Of a stretch of 64,000 nucleotides of DNA, positions 9,064 to 16,997 are shown piece by piece. The stretch is taken from the NCBI GenBank assembly GCA_030054735.1, contig JASGVX010000143.1, positions 25,766 to 89,765 on the forward strand, read 5' to 3'. The DNA is from Methanobacteriota archaeon. GTDB lineage: Archaea; Halobacteriota; Methanosarcinia; Methanosarcinales; Methanosarcinaceae. Both the position numbers and the translations under genes were made by a program. Numbering within the stretch: the stretch's first letter is position 1; each line of letters starts with the position of its first letter. The notes below the pieces were generated by a model. The model saw only the letters and a list, made by a program, of their open reading frames with translations. It had not been told where the DNA came from and searched no databases.

Positions 9064-9503
9064 ATAACAACCCCCGTTGCCCCATGAAATCTAAAACAGG
9101 TGAGCCGCTTTTCCTTTGTCTCTTCTCTACCTATTACTTTTACATCTGTCCTCATTAAAATTCTGACTGAATTTTTTCCAACATGCCAGGCTTTAGCAAG
9201 AGGCTCGCCGATTCCCTGCAACTTCCAAACATTACAAATTCGCATATTTCTTATATATGCTGATGTAATATAATAGAAAATATAAGCATATGTATTAAAT
9301 ATTGGAAGTTAAAAAGAAATAAATGATTAAAACGATATATTGTCCTGTAAATTTTAGAAATATTTACCAAAAACTTTAAGCCAGATTTAGAGCGCGGGAA
9401 GTTGTCCTAGATATCCCGCAGCCTCTGTTTAATGCCCCACTTAAACCTGGATTGTGCGCTGAATATGCACTATTTGTAAATACATGGAGGGGGAAAGATC
9501 CTG
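9064..9503. other. Intergenic region upstream of the histidine kinase
   Basis: 440 bp. A minus-strand frame (9060-9245) lies here, but I cannot match it to anything and treat it as chance. AT-rich promoter-like DNA is found at 9250-9300 (TATATGCTGATGTAATATAA). The histidine kinase ribosome site, GGAGGGGG, is at 9487-9493. Confidence 0.35.
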
Positions 9504-10904
9504 ATGAAAAATACCGACAAATACCCCGAGTTTTTTTCAAGCATTCCACAGAGCTCCCAGCTCTCTGCTGTATATAGTAATACCGAAGAACTGACAGAAC
9601 TACTTGTTGCCTATTTTAAACAGGGGATTGAGCATGGTGAGTGCTGCCTCTGGACTGTTAAGGATGCACAGGAAGTCGAAAAGGCAAAAAATGAACTTGA
9701 GAAAGCAGGTGTGAATGTCGGGGAGTATCTAACTTCATCCCAATTAGAAATCATTACAATCGGCACACTTTCAAAAAATATCCCGCTGTTTGAATCAGCA
9801 GTAAAAGAAATCATGGAAAAAAGGTGTGAAAAGGCCTTTTCTGAAGGATTACCTGGTTTTAGAATGAATGTTGATATTACTAGAACAGAAAGCTCCCTCA
9901 TTCCCGATCATGAAAGGCTAGAAGAATGCCTTAGAGAAATCAATCCGGATAACAGAAGAAAACTTACATATCTCTGTACTTTTCCTCTCGGCGAATTATC
10001 AGGCAGTGAACTTTTTGAGCTGGTTGAGGAAAATGGTATTATCGTTAAAAGAGGAGAAAAATGGAAATATCTGGTGCACACGTGCAATGGAAACGGGCAA
10101 AAAGATCTTGATACAACTCTTCTCAAAGCAAAAAAAGACGCTGAAGCCACAAATAGGGCAAAGAACAGTTTCATAATGAATATGAGCCATGAGCTCCGGA
10201 CCCCACTCAATTCAGTTATAGGTTTTTCTGACCTGCTGCTGGAAGGAGCTTTCGGGCCCTTGAATACAAAGCAATCAAAGTATGTTAATAATATACTGTT
10301 AAGCGGAAAAAGTCTGCTTGAGATCATTAATAATTTGCTTGATATCTCAAGACTTGAAGCTGGAGAAAAGACCCTCAAATACCAGGATGTGGATATTGCA
10401 AGCCTCATAGGAGAGGTAAGAATAAGCCTCCTTTCGCCTGCTTCGGTCAAGAAGATTAGTGTCGAACTTAAGATAGATCCCTCTGTAGGAATTGTTCAGG
10501 CTGATATTACAAAACTCAGGCAGATCCTGTATAACCTGCTCAGCAACGCCATAAAATTTACTCCTGTGAAAGGGAAGGTCGCTATCGGTGCCTGCAAAAA
10601 GGAAGGAGTTCTTGAGGTTAAAGTCTCGGACAATGGGATAGGGCTTTCAAAAGAGATCCACGAGAAGATATTCATGCCTTTTACACAGGGAGATTCTTCT
10701 GCATCCCGAGGATATGGCGGAGCCGGTCTTGGGTTATTTATTGCCAAAAACTTTGTAGATCTTCATGGTGGGAAGTTATGGGTGGACTCAGAACCAGGAA
10801 AAGGAAGTACGTTTACCTTCACTATTCCGGCAAAATCGGAGAATGCCCCTGCCCAGGATAACGAAACAAAAAAAGCGAAATCGTCTCCGAAAGGAAAAAA
10901 TTGA
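9504..10904 (+). CDS. MEDS-domain sensor histidine kinase
   Basis: 466 residues. The N-terminal ~180 residues match the MEDS (methanogen/methylotroph, DcmR sensory) domain: AVYSNTEELTELLVAYFKQG and HGECCLWTV. A coiled linker (~205-222) leads to a HisKA domain with the phospho-acceptor H229 in NMSHELRTPLNSVIGFSDLL's first part. A HATPase_c domain follows with NAIKFTP (N box), DNGIGL (G1) and GGAGLGLFIAKN (G2). No membrane segment is present, so it senses a cytoplasmic signal, perhaps redox or C1-related by family analogy. The tail is lysine-rich. No response regulator is adjacent. The start at 9504 follows a strong GGAGG site. Confidence 0.9.
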   Translation: MKNTDKYPEFFSSIPQSSQLSAVYSNTEELTELLVAYFKQGIEHGECCLWTVKDAQEVEKAKNELEKAGVNVGEYLTSSQLEIITIGTLSKNIPLFESAVKEIMEKRCEKAFSEGLPGFRMNVDITRTESSLIPDHERLEECLREINPDNRRKLTYLCTFPLGELSGSELFELVEENGIIVKRGEKWKYLVHTCNGNGQKDLDTTLLKAKKDAEATNRAKNSFIMNMSHELRTPLNSVIGFSDLLLEGAFGPLNTKQSKYVNNILLSGKSLLEIINNLLDISRLEAGEKTLKYQDVDIASLIGEVRISLLSPASVKKISVELKIDPSVGIVQADITKLRQILYNLLSNAIKFTPVKGKVAIGACKKEGVLEVKVSDNGIGLSKEIHEKIFMPFTQGDSSASRGYGGAGLGLFIAKNFVDLHGGKLWVDSEPGKGSTFTFTIPAKSENAPAQDNETKKAKSSPKGKN

Positions 10905-10972
10905 AAAAAACGGATTCATCAACTGAAAATAAAAATTGAAAAGAGATAGCAACCTGCTTGAAAAGGAAATTT

Positions 10973-11018
10973 AAGGATTGGTGCAAATTTAATTTCAAAG
11001 ACTATTTCAACCATTCCT
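10973..11018 (+). repeat. Short inverted-end element, 46-bp form
   Basis: AAGGATTGGTGCAAATTT at the left and TTTCAACCATTCCT at the right match the two ends of a longer 126-bp copy at 45075-45200, with the interior deleted. The ends are imperfect inverted repeats of each other (AGGA-TGGT / ACCATTCCT). Confidence 0.5.
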
Positions 11019-11026
11019 AATGTTAT

Positions 11027-11068
11027 AAACCATATCTAAACCATATCTAAACCATATCAAACCATAAC
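11027..11068 (+). repeat. 11-bp tandem repeat upstream of gap
   Basis: AAACCATATCT is repeated twice exactly and twice approximately (AAACCATATC, AAACCATAAC). It lies 60-100 bp before the GAPDH start. Two TATA-like tracts follow, ACTATAATTTAAA (11072-11084) and AATATATAAAAT (11094-11105). The repeat could be an operator array for gap. Confidence 0.65.
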
Positions 11069-11130
11069 TTAAACTATAATTTAAAACTTCCTGAATATAT
11101 AAAATTGAATTAAACAGGACAGAATAATAA

Positions 11131-12138
11131 ATGGTCAAAGCAAAGATCGCAGTAAATGGTTACGGAACCATAGGAAAAAGAGTTGCAGATGCCGTACAGG
11201 CTCAGGATGATATGAAGATCATAGGGGTTTCGAAGACAAAACCTAACTATGAGGCTGCAGTAGCTCAGCAGCTTGGGTATGACATATATGCTCCTGCCGC
11301 CAATCTTGGGGCCTTTGAAAAAGCAGGAATACCTGCTGCTGGAAGCATTGAGGAAATGGTGGAGAAATCCGACCTGGTTGTGGACTGCACTCCAGGGGGG
11401 ATTGGGGAAGAAAACAAATCCCTGTATGAAAAAGCCGGGGTAAAGGCCATCTGGCAGGGCGGTGAGGATCATGAACTTGCCGGTTACTCTTTTAATACAG
11501 TTTCAAATTACGAAGGGGCACTGGGCCTTGATTTCGTAAGGGTTGTTTCCTGCAATACCACAGGGCTCTGCAGGGTCATCTATCCAATAGACAAAGCCTT
11601 TGGGGTAAATAAAGTCAGGGTAACCCTTGCCAGGAGGGCTGTAGATCCCAATGATATTAAGAAGGGGCCAATTAACGCAATCGTGCCTGACCCTATAAAA
11701 CTACCCTCTCATCACGGCCCTGATGTGAAGACTGTTATTCCTCATATAAATATTACCTCAACTGCCATGAAAATTCCTACAACCCTCATGCACCTGCATG
11801 CGGTGAACATGGAGCTTAATAAAGAGTGCACTGCCGAAGATGTAAGGAAAGTGCTCGGTTCACAGTCCAGAGTCCGTTTCATAGGGCAGGGCATATCTTC
11901 CACAGCTGAAATAATGGAATTTGCAAGGGACATTAAGCGCCCAAGAAATGATATGTGGGAGAACTGTATCTGGTCTGACTCTATCACCATAAACGAAGGA
12001 GAACTCTACTTCTTCCAGGCAATTCACCAGGAATCCATTGTGGTTCCGGAAAATGTGGACGCTATCCGCGCAATGATGGAACTTGAGAGTGACGGCGCAA
12101 AATCAATCCTGAAAACAGATAAAGCCCTTGGGCTCTAA
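11131..12138 (+). CDS. gap: Type II glyceraldehyde-3-phosphate dehydrogenase (archaeal, phosphorylating)
   Basis: 335 residues, the normal length for the archaeal type II enzyme. It has an N-terminal Rossmann motif VNGYGTIGKRVADAV and the catalytic cysteine C141 in VVSCNTTGLCR. The dinucleotide and substrate elements DCTPGGIGEEN and RRAVDPNDIKKGPINAI are also present. It interconverts glyceraldehyde 3-phosphate and 1,3-bisphosphoglycerate with NAD(P), mainly in the gluconeogenic direction in methanogens. There is no ribosome site before the ATG and a TATA tract is 26-37 bp upstream, so a very short leader is possible. An FBPase/IMPase gene and NAD kinase follow on the same strand, a sensible gluconeogenesis/NADP neighbourhood. 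Confidence 0.95.
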   Translation: MVKAKIAVNGYGTIGKRVADAVQAQDDMKIIGVSKTKPNYEAAVAQQLGYDIYAPAANLGAFEKAGIPAAGSIEEMVEKSDLVVDCTPGGIGEENKSLYEKAGVKAIWQGGEDHELAGYSFNTVSNYEGALGLDFVRVVSCNTTGLCRVIYPIDKAFGVNKVRVTLARRAVDPNDIKKGPINAIVPDPIKLPSHHGPDVKTVIPHINITSTAMKIPTTLMHLHAVNMELNKECTAEDVRKVLGSQSRVRFIGQGISSTAEIMEFARDIKRPRNDMWENCIWSDSITINEGELYFFQAIHQESIVVPENVDAIRAMMELESDGAKSILKTDKALGL

Positions 12139-12290
12139 ACCCATTCCAGGGCTTATATTTTCAGTGTACTCAAATGAATTTTCTGAGATGAATCTTCAGT
12201 GGCTGTCTGAATTCTGATTTCTAAGCCTCGTTTTCCAAAATCCGGGCTATCTAAAAGGTAACTCTGAGATAAGAAGGACCCGACCCTCAT

Positions 12291-13094
12291 ATGACCTTAG
12301 ATTCAAACTTATTAAAGTTGTGCCAGATGGCTTTTAAGGCTGCATACGATGCAACCATTGACCTTGTGGGCACTGATTCGGCAAGCAGCTTCATACGCAT
12401 GGGAGCTGACGGGACGCCGACTACCAGTATAGACCAGGCAGCAGAAGATGCTATAGTTGAGGTGCTTAAAGCCGACGGCAGATCCATGAGGATACTCAGC
12501 GAAGAGTTTGGAGAACTCTTTATCGGGGATTCACCTGAATTTACGGTTGTGCTTGACCCTCTCGACGGGTCATACAATGCTTCTGCGGGAATTCCATTCT
12601 ACAATGTTTCAATTGCTTTTACTTCTCATGACCTCTCAGACCTGAGGTTCGGGTACGTAAGTAACCTTGCGCTAAAAGAAGAGTTCTATGCAGAAGCTGG
12701 AAAAGGAGCGTATCTTAACGGAAATAAAATTAAACCCTCTCCTAATTCGGATCTGGATAAGCTCTATATCAGCTTATACGGCTACAGGAATGATACGGAA
12801 AGGACACTGAAAATAAGCAGCAATGTCAGGCACGTCAGGCTCTTAGGGAGCGTGGCGCTTGAGCTCTGTTATGTAGCTTCGGGCAGGCTTGATGCCTTTG
12901 TTGACGTCAGAAAAGCCCTGCGTGTAACCGATGTGGCAGCGGGGCAGCTTATCCTTGAAGAAGCAGGAGGGTGTGTTACTGATGGACATGGAAATATCCT
13001 GAGGCTTCCTGATAATGTTGCCGCCAGAGTGGAGATGGTCGCATCTAACGGACAGGTGCATAAAAAACTATTAAGTTTACTTTCAAGGGGATAA
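12291..13094 (+). CDS. suhB: Bifunctional fructose-1,6-bisphosphatase / inositol-monophosphatase family protein
   Basis: 267 residues of the archaeal IMPase/FBPase type. Metal-binding motifs are visible: SEEFGE near residue 70, DPLDGSYN at 89-96, and a C-terminal RVTDVAAGQLILEEAGG carrying the last catalytic aspartate. Archaeal members hydrolyse fructose 1,6-bisphosphate, inositol monophosphates and, in some cases, NADP. The stop is one base from the NAD kinase start. In Methanocaldococcus the equivalent phosphatase and NAD kinase are one fused protein, so the pair here probably acts on the same NAD/NADP balance. That is inference from the fused homologue. Confidence 0.88.
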   Translation: MTLDSNLLKLCQMAFKAAYDATIDLVGTDSASSFIRMGADGTPTTSIDQAAEDAIVEVLKADGRSMRILSEEFGELFIGDSPEFTVVLDPLDGSYNASAGIPFYNVSIAFTSHDLSDLRFGYVSNLALKEEFYAEAGKGAYLNGNKIKPSPNSDLDKLYISLYGYRNDTERTLKISSNVRHVRLLGSVALELCYVASGRLDAFVDVRKALRVTDVAAGQLILEEAGGCVTDGHGNILRLPDNVAARVEMVASNGQVHKKLLSLLSRG

Positions 13095-13095
13095 T

Positions 13096-13923
13096 TTGGC
13101 AATCAAGAAGATAGGAATCGCATCGCGCTGCGATAGGCCTGAAGTACTTCAGATGGTAAGGAACATTATCGCAAACTTCCATTCAAAGGTGAAGATCTAT
13201 GTCTCTACTGCCACAGCTGATGTTTTGGGCATTGACGGGACTCCTGTAGAAAAAATGAGGGACGAAGGAGTCGAACTCATTATAACTGTGGGAGGCGATG
13301 GGACAGTCCTCAGAAATATTGCCAAAATGAAAGATCCTCTCCCTATACTGGGAATTAATATGGGTACTCTCGGCTTTCTCGTAGTTGTGGAGCCTGAAGA
13401 TGCAATTGAGACTATAGAAGAAGTGCTCTACGGTTTTTCGTATATAGAAAGGATGCGCATGGATGTCTTTCTCAATAAGGAAATGCTTGAAACAGCTACA
13501 AATGAGATTGCTGTAATGTCTGCAAAACCCGCAAAAATTATCCAGTTAGAAGTCCATGTCAATGAGTGTCTTCTTGATAAGATGCGCGCGGATGGTGTGA
13601 TTTTTGCAACCCCTACAGGCTCGACCGCATATGCAATGAGCGCAGGGGGCCCTATTATAAATCCGAGGATAAATGTAATTGTTGTGGTTCCTGTTGCCCC
13701 TTTCAAACTCTCTTCAAGGCCCTGGGTAATTCCTTCGGACAGCGAAATCACGATAAAACTGTCAAACAATGAAAAAGAGGCTGTAATTGCAATTGACGGA
13801 CAGAAATCTTACAGGATCAAACCTGGTGATGTTGTCAAATTAAGGAAATCAAAGTATCCTGCACGTTTTGTCAGAATTTCAGATACCTGCTTTTATGAAA
13901 GGGTTCAGCGGAAACTTTCCTGA
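13096..13923 (+). CDS. nadK: NAD kinase
   Basis: 275 residues. The NAD kinase signature GGDGT (66-70, VGGDGTVLRNI) and the second nucleotide-binding motif ATPTGSTAYAMSAGGPII are both present, with NEIAVM between. It phosphorylates NAD to NADP using ATP or polyphosphate. Translation most likely starts at the TTG at 13096, one base after the phosphatase stop; AAGGGG at 13086-13090 can serve as ribosome site, and translation is likely coupled. Confidence 0.92.
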   Translation: MAIKKIGIASRCDRPEVLQMVRNIIANFHSKVKIYVSTATADVLGIDGTPVEKMRDEGVELIITVGGDGTVLRNIAKMKDPLPILGINMGTLGFLVVVEPEDAIETIEEVLYGFSYIERMRMDVFLNKEMLETATNEIAVMSAKPAKIIQLEVHVNECLLDKMRADGVIFATPTGSTAYAMSAGGPIINPRINVIVVVPVAPFKLSSRPWVIPSDSEITIKLSNNEKEAVIAIDGQKSYRIKPGDVVKLRKSKYPARFVRISDTCFYERVQRKLS

Positions 13924-14234
13924 AAAATCCTTATTTATCTTTATTGTCTTATTTTCTTTTATTTTGAAAAGGCTGGACATCCTTATGGAGTCTCATTCTG
14001 AAAATATGTAATTTTACCGCCTCGGAAACTCTTTTCCTCCGAGGAAAACATTTATACACATGTAGGTAAAGCTAATGCTAATCTTGATAAACATAAGATT
14101 TTTTGACATTTAATGGCGTTTTAGCTTCATAGTTCTTAACCAGACCTTTGAGTTATTTTTCAGGGCTATTAATACAAATCATTAAAAGTAATTATGAACT
14201 TCTTCAAATAATAAAATCACGGGAAACATTAACC
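13924..14234. promoter_or_regulatory. aksA upstream region with GC-rich hairpin
   Basis: A 7-bp perfect stem, CCTCGGA ... TCCGAGG, occupies 14020-14044. It could end the NAD kinase transcript or lie just upstream of the aksA promoter. A TATA-like TTTATACAC follows at 14050-14058. No gene is visible. The frame of aksA is open upstream to 14148, but that part is AT-rich and not conserved-looking. Confidence 0.45.
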
Positions 14235-15452
14235 ATGTCAGAGAGCGAGCAGTACTCCAGAAACACACTTATGGATTTCATTAAATATCGCCCCCTCGAT
14301 ATTGAAATTTGTGACGTAACTCTTCGCGATGGGGAACAAACCCCTGGCGTTTTGTTTTCGAAAGAACAGAAACTGGCAATGGCCAGTGAACTTGATTCCA
14401 TAGGTGTTGAGGTTATAGAAGCCGGCTTTCCGGTAGTTTCCGCATACGAAAAAGATATTGTAAAGGCAATCGCAAACCAGGGCTTTAATTCGAGGATATG
14501 CTGTCTCTCAAGAGCAGTAAAGGGGGATGTGGATTCTGCCCTTGAATGTGATGTTGATATCGTGAGCATTTTCATTGCAATGTCCGACATGCACCTCAAG
14601 TATAAGTACCACAGAAGTCTTGAGGATATGCTCGGCTGCGCTAAGGAGGCCATAGAATATGCAAGTGATCACGGTTTAAAAGTTCGTTTTGCAGCGGAGG
14701 ATGCAAGCCGTACCCCGATTGACCGCCTCAAGCAGGCTTTCAAGGAAGTTGAAACCGAATACAAAGTGCAGTACGTAAGCATTGCAGATACAATTGGCAT
14801 CCTGAATCCTGCTACAACCTACTATCTTGTAAATGAGATATTCAGGTCCGTAAACACTTCTATATGTATCCACTGCCACGATGACCTTGGCATGGCTACA
14901 GCCAATACCCTTGCGGCCGCAGAAGCTGGAGCAAAGCAGCTCCATACGACAGTTAATGCTATAGGAGAAAGGGCAGGAAACGCTTCCTTAGAAGAGGTTC
15001 TGGTCGCCCTCAGGGTTCAGTACGGTATAGACCGCTATGATACTACCAGGCTTACCTCTCTTTCCAGAATGGTTTCGGAATATTCGGGAATTACTCCTCC
15101 GGTAAACAAAGCCGTTGTTGGACAGAACACTTTCACGCACGAGTCCGGAATCCATGTAGCTGCAATTCTGGAAGAGCCGCGTACCTACGAACTTTTCCTC
15201 CCCGAGATGGTGGGCGGAAAACGCAACCTTGTTGTCGGAAAGCACACAGGCACAAAAGCCCTAAAAGGCATCATCAACAGCATAGGCTTCTGCCTTGAAC
15301 GGGAAGAGCTATGTGCACTGATTGAAAAAGTCAAGGTCTGCACTGAAGAAAAGCGTAAAAGCATCTCCCAGGACCAGCTTGAAAAGCTGATTGCTCAGGT
15401 AAAACAGGAACAGAAAGTTCCAGTGAGCGACAAAGAGAAGCTTTCTATATAA
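14235..15452 (+). CDS. aksA: Homocitrate synthase family enzyme, coenzyme B biosynthesis
   Basis: About 405 residues from the ATG at 14235 (MSESEQYSRN). The HMGL-like TIM barrel begins with EICDVTLRDGEQTPGV (catalytic arginine and metal-binding aspartate). It continues with the metal-binding HCHDDLGMATANTLAAAEAG and the VNAIGERAGNASLEE motif. A C-terminal communication domain follows (HESGIHVAAI). AksA condenses acetyl-CoA with 2-oxoglutarate and longer 2-oxo acids to lengthen the chain used for 7-mercaptoheptanoyl-threonine phosphate. 2-isopropylmalate or citramalate synthase are the alternatives. The 29 residues in frame upstream look like leader sequence. The gene is monocistronic. Confidence 0.85.
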   Translation: MSESEQYSRNTLMDFIKYRPLDIEICDVTLRDGEQTPGVLFSKEQKLAMASELDSIGVEVIEAGFPVVSAYEKDIVKAIANQGFNSRICCLSRAVKGDVDSALECDVDIVSIFIAMSDMHLKYKYHRSLEDMLGCAKEAIEYASDHGLKVRFAAEDASRTPIDRLKQAFKEVETEYKVQYVSIADTIGILNPATTYYLVNEIFRSVNTSICIHCHDDLGMATANTLAAAEAGAKQLHTTVNAIGERAGNASLEEVLVALRVQYGIDRYDTTRLTSLSRMVSEYSGITPPVNKAVVGQNTFTHESGIHVAAILEEPRTYELFLPEMVGGKRNLVVGKHTGTKALKGIINSIGFCLEREELCALIEKVKVCTEEKRKSISQDQLEKLIAQVKQEQKVPVSDKEKLSI

Positions 15453-15507
15453 AAGCCCTGACTTTTATATAAAAGTCATCTTCTCTTTTTCTCTGATTTA
15501 AATTTTT

Positions 15508-16428
15508 TCAGTTATCTTTTCTCCTCTGGATTTTTATCTTGCAGGTGCAAGCTCTTTTACTTGTGGTTTTGGCAGAAGGTTTTACGGCAAATAAACATGC
15601 AAGTGCAAACAGAGCAATTGTAGAGCCTATGTTCAGGAAAGGAGTAGATGGAGTACTTTTCGACGCAGGATTGTCTAGAGTCCAGTGCCTGATGTCCTCA
15701 ACAGTATTCCCCTCTACAGCAAAACACTCCCGAGTCCCGTTTTGTTCATATGTGAAAACCCAGATTTCTCCATTTATCTCTGAGGAAATTTCTATCGCCT
15801 TCAATTCTCCAGGATCTATCCCTGCTTCAAAAGCATTTTTTTCGGCCAGTTCAATTGCCCTGTCTTTTGAGCGGACAGGACCTGAGAGGAGAAACTCCGG
15901 TTGTTCAAATTTTACGTATTCATATGCCCCTGTGCTATGTTCAACCCCCCTGCCAAAGCTCCAGCTTTCGTTGCTTAAACTTATTTGCACTTTATAGGGA
16001 CCGTTTAATTCGTTCTTACGAATTCTGCCTCCTTCAAAATTAAGGGTTACAGTACTGGTTTTTTCATCCAGGTAGGTAGAATTTGTTGCGTGGTTAAGCA
16101 TACGAAACTCGTGGGTTCTTGAGCCATTACTCTCATTAAAACCCAGGTCTACGCTCAGGTCTCCAGTAAAATAATAATTGGAAGACACGTTACTTTGAGC
16201 GTTAAATTTAACCACCAGATAGTCATACAACCCGTCCCCGTCCATGTCCAGCCCGTAATCTGAAACCGGCCCAAGGATTTGTACAGGCACTTGAGGATTT
16301 TTTACCTTATCAGGGTCAAGATCCGCCACAGCAGTATTTACCGAGGCAAAAAGCACCACCAGTAAAAGGCCAATATGAAAGAATATCCGCTTTTTGTTCT
16401 CAATCGAGAGGTATCTTCTCGAATTCAT
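15508..16428 (-). CDS. Secreted or membrane-anchored hypothetical protein
   Basis: 306 residues. Basic residues (KKRIFF) precede a hydrophobic stretch ending FASVNTAVADLDP, a classic Sec signal peptide. The ectodomain has a calcium-site-like DMDGDGLYDYLVV, several N-x-S/T sequons and a PepSY-like segment about 190-245 (AIELAEKNAFEAGIDPGELK). A C-terminal helix (IGSTIALFALACLFAV) and basic tail would anchor it in the membrane. It is likely an outer-surface protein under the S-layer. No specific function is recognised. It is transcribed alone, convergent with aksA. Confidence 0.75.
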   Translation of the reverse strand: MNSRRYLSIENKKRIFFHIGLLLVVLFASVNTAVADLDPDKVKNPQVPVQILGPVSDYGLDMDGDGLYDYLVVKFNAQSNVSSNYYFTGDLSVDLGFNESNGSRTHEFRMLNHATNSTYLDEKTSTVTLNFEGGRIRKNELNGPYKVQISLSNESWSFGRGVEHSTGAYEYVKFEQPEFLLSGPVRSKDRAIELAEKNAFEAGIDPGELKAIEISSEINGEIWVFTYEQNGTRECFAVEGNTVEDIRHWTLDNPASKSTPSTPFLNIGSTIALFALACLFAVKPSAKTTSKRACTCKIKIQRRKDN

Positions 16429-16997
16429 TATTACATGCTCCAGTTCTAAGCCATTTCCAGTTCAAATTTTCAACTAAAAATTAAAATGAAAATAAAAAAT
16501 TTAGGGTTAAAATATAATAAATTGAGGCTTTGCTATTTTTCTTTAAATTACTCATTTTTCCTAAATAAGTATCGAAAAATATCTCTTTGCCAAAACATTT
16601 AATATTTTTCTTCTAAATATAATTAAAGGATTAATAGTAAGGATTATATCTAATTAAATCTATTTTAAGTTGCTAATTTCTAAACAAACCATAAAAAGGT
16701 ATAATACATGATATAAATTATTTGTAAGGGATATAAGTATTTTTTGCTACAACTGGGTGATTTTTTAGAGATTAGAAAAATAATAGTTCTAAGCCTGAAA
16801 AGTGTTGAAGATAGAAAAAAATATGAAAATATATTTGGAAAAAAAGCAGAAGACAAAAAGGAGCTTTTAGAAAGTTGAATATCTGAGTAAGTAAAAGTAT
16901 TTTTTTAAAAAAAAGAGAATTTAATGCGTTTAATTTAATTTTATAGCATTAATAGCCAAATTGGCAAAGGCTCAATTAAAAAATGTTTTTCAGGGCT
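16429..16997. other. AT-rich intergenic region, nothing recognised
   Basis: 569 bp, strongly A/T-biased with many TATA-like strings. It contains the promoter of the secreted-protein gene at its left end. No gene, repeat or hairpin stands out. Confidence 0.4.

Noticed and set aside
9060..9245. Minus-strand 61-residue frame next to the decayed flavoprotein gene
   Set aside because: No recognisable motif, overlaps the flavoprotein start and lacks a ribosome site.
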